Below are positions 7,564 to 15,107 of a DNA stretch of 18,906 nt, one piece after another. This DNA comes from CAZQRW01 sp964596115 (lineage in GTDB: Bacteria > Hydrothermota > UBA3072 > B12-G15), in NCBI GenBank assembly GCA_964596115.1, contig CAZQRW010000040.1, positions 1 through 18,906 of the forward strand, given 5' to 3'. Position 1 is the first letter of the stretch. Each line of letters starts with the position of its first letter. The notes below the pieces were generated by a model that made no database searches, had not been told where the DNA came from, and worked only from the letters and a program-made list of their open reading frames with translations. A program made the translations under genes and the position numbers.

Positions 7564-8196
7564 TTAGAAGAAATGCGCCAGTTTAAGAATTGCCTCTTTC
7601 AGAAACTCAAATCGGCCTATAAGAAGGGAGATCCTTGCCATTACAGTATAACCGAAGGATGCACCAAAGGCAACCATAATAAACATAATACCTATCTTAG
7701 CCGTCTTCCCAATAGCACCCTTGTGCTCCTTTGAAAAATAGAAGTAGATGAGTGTAGTGAGGACGCCAGCGACAATTATGAAATTGTTTACAGATGTTAT
7801 CCACTTGCCTGTCCACAGAGGTAGTAGAGTTGCCTTAACCTGGGGTAGGATGTATCCGTGAATTGCACCTGTCAAAACGAGACCTGCACCTATACCCACT
7901 GTAAAAGCAATAGACCATCTGCTAAGCCAGGCAATCCTGGGAAACCATCTTGTAAGCATCAAAAATCCAAAGATTAGAGGAATTATAAGCATAAGTGAAC
8001 CAGGCTGCTTCTCTGCAATGGGCTGAATAACCATAAGTTTTATTGTGAAATGCCAGGTATATATAAGCCAGTATCCTGCAGAATATCCTACGTATAGATG
8101 TTCTGCGAATTTGTAGAAGGGGTTATCTCCATACAGAAACGAAAAAATGCAGAGAGTCAATCCGGCTGCCACCCATATCCCAAATGCCTGTATCAT
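7564..8196 (-). CDS. A1: six-TM membrane protein of the duplicated module
   Basis: I do not recognise this 210-residue integral membrane protein. About six hydrophobic segments are visible (about 5-23, 34-50, 68-85, 92-117, 135-154, 168-194). It is a clear paralogue of A2 (10783-11421): shared GDNPFYKFAEHL or KDNPFYKFAEHL after the first TM, GVLTTLIYF and FSKEH before the last one, and a 24-residue block (172-195, FIMVAFGASF... to ...ISLLIGR) identical in both. The middle loops differ. The conserved FAEHL and MARISLLIGR ends suggest helix or subunit contacts rather than a known transport motif. ATG 8196 overlaps the B1 stop (ATGA) behind AAGAGG. It is the last gene of module 1. A membrane subunit of a complex with B, C and D is inferred from co-duplication. 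Confidence 0.82.
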   Translation of the reverse strand: MIQAFGIWVAAGLTLCIFSFLYGDNPFYKFAEHLYVGYSAGYWLIYTWHFTIKLMVIQPIAEKQPGSLMLIIPLIFGFLMLTRWFPRIAWLSRWSIAFTVGIGAGLVLTGAIHGYILPQVKATLLPLWTGKWITSVNNFIIVAGVLTTLIYFYFSKEHKGAIGKTAKIGIMFIMVAFGASFGYTVMARISLLIGRFEFLKEAILKLAHFF

Positions 8197-9020
8197 AACC
8201 TCTTCCCCTTTCTTCTCTCAACAAAAAATCCTATATTGCCCAATATGATAAAAATAACTATTGCCACATGTGCCCAGGATTGAGATGCCATCCCAACATG
8301 TGCAAATCCAGGGTGATGAACAAGCCTTTCATACTCTGCAGCACCCTTCAACCCACCTATTAGTCCTTCTATCTGTCCGGATTGTACATAAGGATAAGCG
8401 TTCGCTGCCATAACAGCTGTAACACCAAGAATCAGCTTCTGCTTGAAGCGTGCATTAACATACTGAACCCAATAATCCCCCATAGATCCAGCCTCAAGCC
8501 CAACAACAACGGCTATATCATCATAGTTATGGATGTTATCCATCATAGGCAGGGAATCAAGGGGAGTTCCACTTATATCGCCATAGAAAACATTCCTTAT
8601 CTCTAGCCCCATTCTGAGCATTACAGCAATATCACCAGGTCTATATCCAAGATTAACATAATCGATACCATACTTCTTTTTGTACTCCTTTGCCACCTGT
8701 TCAAGCCCCTGGGTTCCTATTGGAAGCCCCAGTGGCCAGAAATCTATAAGAATAACCTTGAGATTTTTGTCAAAACAATGCCTCAGGATTGCTATTAACA
8801 TAGGTTGAAGCTCTGGCATAGAGGCAGCATCATAATCAATTGAGATCATAACAGCTGACCCTGGTTTGAGATCATTTATAGCATTGTATGCACTTTGAAC
8901 AGCAGGGGAAATCTGGACACTCATCTTAAGCCCAAAAATTATCGGGATAAGGACCACTATCCCTATTATAAGAAATATTATTCTTCTATCTATCTTTCCT
9001 AATCTTTCCCATATACTCAT
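8193..9020 (-). CDS. B1: bitopic membrane protein with extracytoplasmic domain
   Basis: Unrecognised protein of 275 residues, paralogous to B2. A basic N-terminus (ERLGKIDRR) precedes TM1 (13-31), a soluble domain of about 215 residues follows, then TM2 (about 250-267) and a basic tail (ERRKGKRL). By the positive-inside rule both ends are cytoplasmic and the domain is outside. Residues shared with B2 include DYD (62-64), SMPEL (67-71), LRHCF (79-83), LDSLP (154-158), a GVTAV segment (199-203) and GGLKGAAEY (222-230). The alternating beta-alpha pattern (IDYD..., LKVILIDFW) looks Rossmann-like, but I cannot name the fold. The single conserved cysteine is in RHCF. ATG 9020 has GGAGG 5 nt upstream. 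It sits between C1 (10-nt gap) and A1 (4-nt overlap). Confidence 0.82.
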   Translation of the reverse strand: MSIWERLGKIDRRIIFLIIGIVVLIPIIFGLKMSVQISPAVQSAYNAINDLKPGSAVMISIDYDAASMPELQPMLIAILRHCFDKNLKVILIDFWPLGLPIGTQGLEQVAKEYKKKYGIDYVNLGYRPGDIAVMLRMGLEIRNVFYGDISGTPLDSLPMMDNIHNYDDIAVVVGLEAGSMGDYWVQYVNARFKQKLILGVTAVMAANAYPYVQSGQIEGLIGGLKGAAEYERLVHHPGFAHVGMASQSWAHVAIVIFIILGNIGFFVERRKGKRL

Positions 9021-9030
9021 TCATTCCTCC

Positions 9031-9666
9031 TCAAGAGAGGTATGTCCTTTCAATACCAAGAATCAGTCTCAACGACATTGCGACAGTCCCCAATGCTATA
9101 CCAATCATTATTCCCCTCATTGGTCCCAACTGTAAAACATTTAATATCCAGCTTGTTATGGGCGGTAGCTTATGCCATAACATATATCCTGCTGGAACCC
9201 TTCCCAGCATAACAATTACCGCCGTAATCAATAGAAGGGTCGCCTCAAGGTTTCTTGCCCTGAATGCCCTATACGAAGCAGAGGCAATAAAGAAGGCAAG
9301 GAGTGCAAACATCGTGGATTGAAGTGGAATAAGTACATAATTATAAAAATACATAAAGGAGCTTTGCACCTTAAAGGCATCTCCGAACCTGAGCTCTGAG
9401 ATAAGTCCTGTAACAAAGCTAAGAAGAAGACCCAAAAAGAATATTGTGCTGAACCAGGAACCCTTCTCCCTCCTCCTAAGTTTTGTGGCATGAAATCTCA
9501 CGAGTGAATCAACCCCTAATAACATCGTAAAACCAAATATAACAGAATACCAGACAAGGGCATCTTCCTGAAGCCTACCAAAAGGAGGATGAGGGATAAA
9601 GAATGTAACGACAATTATTACTCCCGTTAAAAATGTTATAGCAAGTGGTATCGTTTTTTTCTTCAT
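9031..9666 (-). CDS. C1: polytopic membrane protein of the duplicated module
   Basis: Unrecognised 211-residue protein with five or six hydrophobic segments, paralogous to C2. The basic N-terminus and first helix end in IPHP (24-27), also present in C2, and a charged cytosolic loop follows (TKLRRREKG). The best-conserved stretch runs from PLQSTMFALLAFFIASA to RAFRARNLEATLLLIT: RAFRARNLEA (133-142) between two helices is identical in C2 and looks like a functional or assembly loop. The C-terminus LGIERTYL is also shared. ATG 9666 lies 10 nt after the D1 stop behind AGAGGA. It has no transporter, rhomboid or translocase signature I recognise. Confidence 0.82.
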   Translation of the reverse strand: MKKKTIPLAITFLTGVIIVVTFFIPHPPFGRLQEDALVWYSVIFGFTMLLGVDSLVRFHATKLRRREKGSWFSTIFFLGLLLSFVTGLISELRFGDAFKVQSSFMYFYNYVLIPLQSTMFALLAFFIASASYRAFRARNLEATLLLITAVIVMLGRVPAGYMLWHKLPPITSWILNVLQLGPMRGIMIGIALGTVAMSLRLILGIERTYLS

Positions 9667-9676
9667 TTATATCCTC

Positions 9677-10786
9677 TTAAAAGACCGAGACAAGTTTCTC
9701 AAATATATGCATAAGCGTATGTCTCCCTGTGCTCATCAGGATACCTGCAATTGTGCCGAGTGTAACGTATGCCCCAATTATAAATATCAAAACTGCCTTT
9801 CCCCAATCAGAACCCTTCACACTTCCAAGCATAACAGGTTCTCTTCCAATATATGAAGAGGCAGCCAGTAATTCTTCCCCAATTAATACATAGTCACAGG
9901 CAGCAACAAAGAAGGGTAATTGAACCGTTGCAGTAGTGCCTGCAATCTGAATCGCACCAACTGCATGACCTGTCTCTGCAAGAATCAAGGATTCGGCAAA
10001 GAAATATCCCTGTAAGAATATGGCACCTGGTTTTTCTCTTGCCATCAATCCATCAACACCTGCAGTATATCCAAACTGCTCATATGTGAGATATATGATA
10101 TTTTTTTCATTGTATGCATCGGGTCTGCCTGCCTCTGTGTATGCCTGTTTTACGGTCTCCTGTGAAGCGGTCATAACAATAGGGTCAAAATTCGTAACGA
10201 GGAGAGGGGTATCGTACTCTGCAATCTTTTTCGCCACTCTCCTAAGAAGTGTTATAGCAGCAAGGGTCCCTGCATCTGTAATCCCCATAAGCCCATGCAC
10301 AAAGAAGGTTGGTTTTCCCAATTCTGTCGACCTTCCTATAGCCTCATCAATAGCATCAAGGGCGGGTATCTTTCTAATAAATAACCCTTCTGGATTCCGT
10401 TTGGCAAGTTGAATAAACAAAAGAACCAGGGCAGAGAAGAGGATTAGATACATCAATACAGCCGCTCTGGTCCTGTTAAACCATTGTGCAGTAGAGACTG
10501 CTGGTTTTGTAATATTGTAGTAGAAGGTACTCTCGGGAAACACGACACCAAGCCTGTAGAAATATTTTTCTCCATCCTTTATAGAATCGTTGTCTGTATA
10601 CTTCATTGAAAGAAGTGAGAAAAATCCCACCTGTTTATAAACTGTATCCTTCTCAGTTCTTCTAAAAACCAGTATTTTTTTAACATCGGTAGGTATATCC
10701 CTTCCAATAATGGTTATACTCTGTCCCCCATCATTGGGGGTGTCCATCGCTTCGAAACTCATCGACAAAAGTAATAGTACCATCAT
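9677..10786 (-). CDS. D1: signal-anchored protein with FN3-like and conserved cytosolic domain
   Basis: A 369-residue paralogue of D2. A short hydrophobic N-terminus (MMVLLLLSMS) precedes a beta-rich outer domain (about 20-100) that looks like a divergent fibronectin type III fold. TM1 (about 108-127) is followed by a basic step and a conserved soluble domain (about 135-330), then TM2 (about 331-350). The soluble domain begins FIRKIPALDAIDEAIGR and contains TEAGRPDA (206-213), GVDGLMAREKPGA, FFAESLILAETG and ACDYVLIGEELLAAS. It is predicted cytoplasmic. I recall an uncharacterised family of this kind (perhaps DUF6754), unverified. Alternation of hydrophobic strands with small-residue loops suggests a Rossmann-like fold. 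ATG 10786 overlaps the A2 stop (ATGA); a second ATG at 10783 is equally possible. Confidence 0.82.
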   Translation of the reverse strand: MMVLLLLSMSFEAMDTPNDGGQSITIIGRDIPTDVKKILVFRRTEKDTVYKQVGFFSLLSMKYTDNDSIKDGEKYFYRLGVVFPESTFYYNITKPAVSTAQWFNRTRAAVLMYLILFSALVLLFIQLAKRNPEGLFIRKIPALDAIDEAIGRSTELGKPTFFVHGLMGITDAGTLAAITLLRRVAKKIAEYDTPLLVTNFDPIVMTASQETVKQAYTEAGRPDAYNEKNIIYLTYEQFGYTAGVDGLMAREKPGAIFLQGYFFAESLILAETGHAVGAIQIAGTTATVQLPFFVAACDYVLIGEELLAASSYIGREPVMLGSVKGSDWGKAVLIFIIGAYVTLGTIAGILMSTGRHTLMHIFEKLVSVF

Positions 10787-11421
10787 TTTATAATCCCCAA
10801 CCAGTCATGGAGGAGGAATTGCATCCTCCCAATTAATAATGAAATCCTCGCCATTACAGTATAACCGAAGGAGGCACCAAAGGCAACCATTATAAAAATT
10901 ATCCCAATCCGGGCGGATTTACCAAGAAATCCCTCATGTTCCTTGGAAAAGAAAAAATAGACAAGTGTGGTTAATACCCCAACAAACATAATAGCATTGC
11001 TGATACCCAAAAACCAGTTATTGACCATAGCCCTGGTCAAAATTGTTCCCTCCACCTGTTTAAAGATATATGCCTCTAATGTTACAGGCACAGAGAGACC
11101 TGCACTTGCTCCTATATATATTGCAAGTGGGTATTTTATAACCCAGGTAAATTTTTTCGAAAATATGCCAAGTGTAAGAAGCCCTATAAATATCGGTATG
11201 AAGAGGAAAAACCTCATTGGACTCGTCCCGTGTGCTAATGGATCCCAGAGTCTGGGTATTATAGAAGTATACCACAGGATAACAGCACCATAGCCAATAG
11301 CAAGCCCCATAAATAGGTGCTCAGCGAATTTGTAGAAGGGGTTATCCTTATAGAGAAATGAATATATGGCAAGCGTCAAGAAGGCTGCAATCCATACCCA
11401 GGGATTTGTAGAGATATGCAT
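10783..11421 (-). CDS. A2: six-TM membrane protein, paralogue of A1
   Basis: A 212-residue polytopic protein with the same six-segment layout as A1. It keeps the KDNPFYKFAEHL motif (25-36), GVLTTLVYF and FSKEH, and the block at 176-199 identical to A1. The central third (about 45-115) is nearly unrelated to A1, so constraint is concentrated at the first loop and the last helix. The start is ATG 11421, which shares its A with the B2 stop (TGATG) behind GGAAGGG; a TTG three bases earlier is also in frame. It is the last gene of module 2, and D1 of module 1 begins within its stop codon. Confidence 0.82.
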   Translation of the reverse strand: MHISTNPWVWIAAFLTLAIYSFLYKDNPFYKFAEHLFMGLAIGYGAVILWYTSIIPRLWDPLAHGTSPMRFFLFIPIFIGLLTLGIFSKKFTWVIKYPLAIYIGASAGLSVPVTLEAYIFKQVEGTILTRAMVNNWFLGISNAIMFVGVLTTLVYFFFSKEHEGFLGKSARIGIIFIMVAFGASFGYTVMARISLLIGRMQFLLHDWLGIIK

Positions 11422-12275
11422 CAACCCTTCCTCTCTGCTTTTCTAATAACGAAGTATCCAATGTTGCCCAGGATAATAAACACAACTATCAACAGGTGCA
11501 CGATTGACTGGGCATCCATACCTATCGTTGCTGCCATTCGGCCTGTGGGAATTTTGTTCATATTTATGAGCTTTTCATATTCCGCAGCTCCTTTTAGTCC
11601 CCCCAACATCCCTACAAATTGGCCTGTCTGAAGCCAGGGGTAATACTGGGCAGCACTTACGGCAGTGGTGCCTACACCAATTCTACATCCATACCTTTGA
11701 TAGGCGTAACTTGCCCATAGCTGTGGAAGAGAACTTCCCGATAGATCAATTGCAACCCCTATGCCATCGTAGTTATCTACCTTAGAAATGAGGGGTAGGG
11801 TATCAAGAGAATTACCGTAATAGTCATTCCTGAAGGTTCCCTTTATGGACTCGCCAATAGATAAAATTACAAGGCTTATACCAGGTACATATCCAAGAAA
11901 TACGTAGTCCCTACCATATTTTATATCGGGAAAGTCGGATTTGACCTCTCGCAACGCCATCTCCACCATACCAGCGCCCGGGGCATAAAGTCCACCATAA
12001 AGGATTATGGGTATTTTTTTTGCAAAACAATGTCTCATAATGGCAACTCCCATAGGAAGAAGCTCTGGCATTGTAGAGGGATCAAAATCAAATATAAGTA
12101 GAACTGCCTTATCTGCAGGTTTCTGCTTATCCACAAAATTATATAGATTTTTCGCAGGTGGAGTAACGTTCACAGGAAGGCCAATAGGTTTTAAGAGTGG
12201 AATTGTTACTGCAATCCACACAAGGAGAAAAATCCATCTCCTATCTATCCTTATAAGCCTCTTCCAGAAATTCAT
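11421..12275 (-). CDS. B2: bitopic membrane protein, paralogue of B1
   Basis: A 284-residue protein with the B1 architecture: basic N-terminus (KRLIRIDRR), TM1 (about 13-31), extracytoplasmic domain, TM2 (about 260-276) and basic tail (IRKAERKG). Shared motifs are FDFD with STMPEL (to residue 72), MRHCF (80-84), LGYVPG, GNSLDTLP, NYD and GGLKGAAEYE (225-234). It has an extra glycine/proline-rich loop (YGGLYAPGAG) absent from B1 and three cysteine-poor extracytoplasmic subsegments. The start ATG shares one base with the C2 stop (TAATG) with GGGAGGCG upstream, so translation is coupled. Function unknown; membership of the module is from synteny and parallel duplication. Confidence 0.82.
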   Translation of the reverse strand: MNFWKRLIRIDRRWIFLLVWIAVTIPLLKPIGLPVNVTPPAKNLYNFVDKQKPADKAVLLIFDFDPSTMPELLPMGVAIMRHCFAKKIPIILYGGLYAPGAGMVEMALREVKSDFPDIKYGRDYVFLGYVPGISLVILSIGESIKGTFRNDYYGNSLDTLPLISKVDNYDGIGVAIDLSGSSLPQLWASYAYQRYGCRIGVGTTAVSAAQYYPWLQTGQFVGMLGGLKGAAEYEKLINMNKIPTGRMAATIGMDAQSIVHLLIVVFIILGNIGYFVIRKAERKG

Positions 12276-12892
12276 TAATCGCCTCCCAGATAACTTCTTT
12301 CAATACCGAGGATTATCTTCAGCGAGGTTGCAATCATTCCAAGTCCCACACCAATGAGTATCCCCCTCTGTGCTGCCATGTTTGGATACATCAATATCCA
12401 CTCAACAAGTTTAGGCATACCCTTCCATATATATGCACCGATGGGAACACGTCCAATCATAACAATAGTGGCAGTGATCAACAAAAGAGACGCCTCAAGG
12501 TTTCTCGCCCTGAATGCCCTGAATGCAGCGGAGGCAATAAAAAAAGCAAGGAGTGAAAACATCGTTGCCTGCAGAGGGGCAAATACATAGTTGTACATTT
12601 GATCAAAGAAAAAGCCTCTATTTGACAGGAATCCCGCACCTGCCATAAGAAAAACACCAAAAATAGCAACAATAGATGCCCACCACCCCTCCTTCTTTCT
12701 CTTTACCTTATTTATATGGTAGATGCCGAAACTCCTCCAGGCAAATATATAGAAAAATATGGATATGATGATGAGCCATTGCTGGACCATAATCCTGTAG
12801 AACTTTTGAGAAAGGGGATGCGGGATAAAGTATTGAATAATAAGTGCAAAACCAAAGGCAAATGCAAGGGCAAGCGGGAACGTCCTTCTCAT
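12275..12892 (-). CDS. C2: polytopic membrane protein, paralogue of C1
   Basis: A 205-residue protein with five or six hydrophobic segments. It shares with C1 the IPHP motif at the end of the first helix (23-26), a basic cytosolic loop (NKVKRKKEG), the YNYV-PLQ-TMF entry, RAFRARNLEA (125-134), a GRVP motif and the terminal LGIERSYL. It begins MRRTFPLALAF, so the N-terminus should be cytoplasmic. GGAGG stands 10 nt upstream of ATG 12892, 16 nt after the D2 stop. No known family motif was recognised. Confidence 0.82.
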   Translation of the reverse strand: MRRTFPLALAFAFGFALIIQYFIPHPLSQKFYRIMVQQWLIIISIFFYIFAWRSFGIYHINKVKRKKEGWWASIVAIFGVFLMAGAGFLSNRGFFFDQMYNYVFAPLQATMFSLLAFFIASAAFRAFRARNLEASLLLITATIVMIGRVPIGAYIWKGMPKLVEWILMYPNMAAQRGILIGVGLGMIATSLKIILGIERSYLGGD

Positions 12893-12908
12893 ATCCTATT
12901 AACCTCCA

Positions 12909-14000
12909 TTATACAGTTGAAAAGAATTTAACTATTATATCCATATTCAATAGGGCAAGTATACTTCCCAAAACCGTCAGTCCAATAAGTATTGCCTTAC
13001 CCCAGTCCTGTGCCTTTATTGAACCAACTAACTTTGGATCCCTTGAAAGGTAGGCACTTGCAGCATAGAGTTCCTCTCCCATTATTGTATAATCGCAGGC
13101 AGTAACAAAAAATGGAAGCTGTGCAACGGCGTCAGTACCAGCAATCTGTATAGCACCCGTCATATTTCCTGTTTCTGCAAGTATAAGGGATTCTGCATAG
13201 AACATACCGATAAATAAATTTGTAGCAGGTCTTTCCCTTACCATAATACCATCGACCCCTGCTGCATAGGCAAACTGAGAATCGGCAAGGAAGAAAACAT
13301 TTTCTCTCCTAAAGGCATCGGGCCTGCCTGCCTCTGTGTATGCCTCCTTCACAACCTCCTGGGCAACCATTGTCACAATTGGATCTCTATTGGGGATAAT
13401 AATGGGTGTATCGTACTCTGCCGTTTTCTTCGCAACAGGTGCTAATATATTTATTGATGCGATGGTAGCTACATCACTCATAGTGGAAATCCCCGGTACA
13501 TAAAGTATCGGCTTACCCATTTCTGTAGCCCTTCCCACTGCTTCATCAAGTTGGTCAAGACCTGTTATTTTCCTAATAAATAACTTCTTTCCTTTTGCAG
13601 CAGTGGTAAAATATAGGATCAGAAAGATATAAATGATGGCGACAGAAAATGTATTAATTCTGTTTGTTTTAAACCATTGAGGGCTTGGTGCTACAGGTTG
13701 GGTAGGAGGTGAAAATGCAGAAAACGAGCCATCTTTTCCAACGGATCTCACGACAAATTCGTATTCAACACCATCTTTCAAACCATTTACACTAAACCTG
13801 TTCCATTTTTTCTGAACATACCCCTTCTTTTTAAACCCTGCTTCACCCTTTTTTCTTCCGAAAATCTCATATCCCTTGAGAAGGGTATCTTTGACTGCTT
13901 TCCATTCCACTACAATGGCACCACCACCATCACTTGACTTGTCGTAAGCCCTCACTTGAGACGGTGGCAGTATACCATATATAATTAAAAGATAGAACAT
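12909..14000 (-). CDS. D2: FN3 domain membrane protein with conserved cytosolic domain
   Basis: This 363-residue protein is the clearer member of the D pair. A signal peptide (1-18, ending VRA) precedes a canonical fibronectin type III domain (about 24-105: VVEWKA, LKGYEIFGRK, GLKDGVEYEFVVRSVG, FSAFSPPTQPV). TM1 (about 117-134), the conserved domain (about 140-332) starting FIRKITGLDQLDEAVGR, and TM2 (about 336-354) follow. TEAGRPDA (202-209), GVDGIMVRERPA, FYAESLILAETGN, AGTDAVAQLPFF and GEELYAASAY match D1. The FN3 domain faces out and the conserved domain in, by charge distribution. It opens the module and has its own promoter with the -10 6 nt before ATG 14000 and no Shine-Dalgarno. The family (perhaps DUF6754, recalled and unverified) has no function I know. 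Confidence 0.85.
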   Translation of the reverse strand: MFYLLIIYGILPPSQVRAYDKSSDGGGAIVVEWKAVKDTLLKGYEIFGRKKGEAGFKKKGYVQKKWNRFSVNGLKDGVEYEFVVRSVGKDGSFSAFSPPTQPVAPSPQWFKTNRINTFSVAIIYIFLILYFTTAAKGKKLFIRKITGLDQLDEAVGRATEMGKPILYVPGISTMSDVATIASINILAPVAKKTAEYDTPIIIPNRDPIVTMVAQEVVKEAYTEAGRPDAFRRENVFFLADSQFAYAAGVDGIMVRERPATNLFIGMFYAESLILAETGNMTGAIQIAGTDAVAQLPFFVTACDYTIMGEELYAASAYLSRDPKLVGSIKAQDWGKAILIGLTVLGSILALLNMDIIVKFFSTV

Positions 14001-14006
14001 AAGAAT

Positions 14007-14035
14007 GTTTTATCAGAAAAATTTTTTTTTGTCAA
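14007..14035 (-). promoter_or_regulatory. internal promoter before D2, probably leaderless
   Basis: On the minus strand TTGACA (14035-14030), a 17-nt A/T-tract spacer and TAAAAC (14012-14007, four of six consensus bases) lead into ATG 14000. Six bases separate the -10 from the ATG, the same as upstream of hldE1, and no Shine-Dalgarno fits between. It would let the D-C-B-A modules be transcribed independently of the regulator gene. Confidence 0.55.
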
Positions 14036-14081
14036 GGGTTTTTTCAGTATCTCTATTTTTTTTCTGAGCATATTTATCCCT

Positions 14082-15107
14082 TTAAGTTGTTGGTATAAGT
14101 ATTTGGGGTCTTCTAACGCCTGCCCTTATCTGTGTCCTTCCATCTATCGTGACAAATTTCCCTTTATATTTATTCAATTTCTTTTTCAGGTCGTTATCCA
14201 ATTTCAATCTGCCAAATCCTTCCATAAGAATCATTGTAATCCCTGTATCATTTTCCTTTGTAATACCCTTCCTGATCTCATCTCCAAATATATCATCAAA
14301 TTCCATTACAGAAATAGATGGGGTAATTATTCCCTGAACTTTTCCCCGTAAGGACTCAAATTCTTTCCTCTTAACGGGCTTATCAAAGATAATTATATCC
14401 GTCCCAAGCCTTCCCCATCTCTCTCCCCCAAACCCAAAGACACCGTAAAACACTTCTGCCTCTGTCTCAATTATGACACCCCTTTTTGGTATAATTTCTT
14501 TTATAATGCCAGGAATAGACGCATTCAACTTCCTCTCTTCTACTGGCCTTTTTATAACCACATCCCCCGTTTTAAGGTTAATATCCACAACCTCCCCATA
14601 TATGGGTGACCTGCAATACTTCATTACAATCCCGGCATACGCTGAGATCGAAGCCACAATTCCTCCTTTCTCAACCCTTTCTCCTATATGTTTTTTAAGA
14701 TTTATCTCAAGCCTCTCTGGAGGAATGTCAAGCGCCTTTGCACAATTTATTGTCACCGGCCCTATTTCATCCTTACCAATCTTTTCCCTGATTATTACCC
14801 CTCCTGACGCAGGAGATATATACTCAAGTACGCCACTTACAGGTGAGTCTGCCAGCATTCTCGCCCCCAGTGTTTTTCTTACTGCAATAATTTCGCCAGC
14901 ATTTACGGTATCACCCACTTTTTTCGTCAGATACTCCTCTATTTCAGTGAGTCCTACCTTTAACCTATCTGCAATATTAACGATGAACGGCCTCTCCCCG
15001 ATATAAAACATCTCAGCAACGAGAGTTTCAGGCTTGACAATGTCTCCTTTATCTACAAGGACCCTCCCATCAAAGGGTAGTATCCTCTTTTTTAGAATTT
15101 TAGCCAT
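14082..15107 (-). CDS. E: soluble protein with repeated barrel-sandwich (lipoyl-like) folds
   Basis: I do not recognise this 341-residue protein. No signal peptide or TM is present, so it is likely cytosolic. At least three segments have the glycine-turn pattern of barrel-sandwich hybrid domains: GDIVKPETLVA (about 21-31), VGDTVNAGEIIA (64-75) followed by SPVSGVLEYI, and IGERVEKGGIVAS (141-153) followed by SPIYGEVVDI. IPGIIKEIIPKRGVIIET comes next, with a distinctive FGFGGERWGRL (224-234), and a separate C-terminal domain ends in a KOW-like IDGRTQIRAGVRRP. None of the turns carries the lysine of a lipoyl or biotinyl site. ATG 15107 overlaps the GntR-MutL stop by 8 nt behind GGGAGGGT, so equal production with that protein is likely, and a physical partnership is the natural guess. 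RnfC-like or polymerase-like sandwich domains are alternatives by fold only. Confidence 0.75.
   Translation of the reverse strand: MAKILKKRILPFDGRVLVDKGDIVKPETLVAEMFYIGERPFIVNIADRLKVGLTEIEEYLTKKVGDTVNAGEIIAVRKTLGARMLADSPVSGVLEYISPASGGVIIREKIGKDEIGPVTINCAKALDIPPERLEINLKKHIGERVEKGGIVASISAYAGIVMKYCRSPIYGEVVDINLKTGDVVIKRPVEERKLNASIPGIIKEIIPKRGVIIETEAEVFYGVFGFGGERWGRLGTDIIIFDKPVKRKEFESLRGKVQGIITPSISVMEFDDIFGDEIRKGITKENDTGITMILMEGFGRLKLDNDLKKKLNKYKGKFVTIDGRTQIRAGVRRPQILIPTT

Noticed and set aside
7564..14000. Known multi-subunit membrane systems (Mrp antiporter, Rnf, ABC exporter, Tat/Sec)
   Set aside because: No Walker motifs in A-D, no quinone or Fe-S motifs, no antiporter or twin-arginine signatures, and subunit sizes do not fit.
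14082..15107. Lipoyl or biotinyl attachment site in E, which would give the nearby LipM a substrate
   Set aside because: The sandwich turns lack the DK or MK motif at the hairpin tip; residues there are Asn-Ala, Glu-Lys-Gly or Lys-Pro without the expected context.
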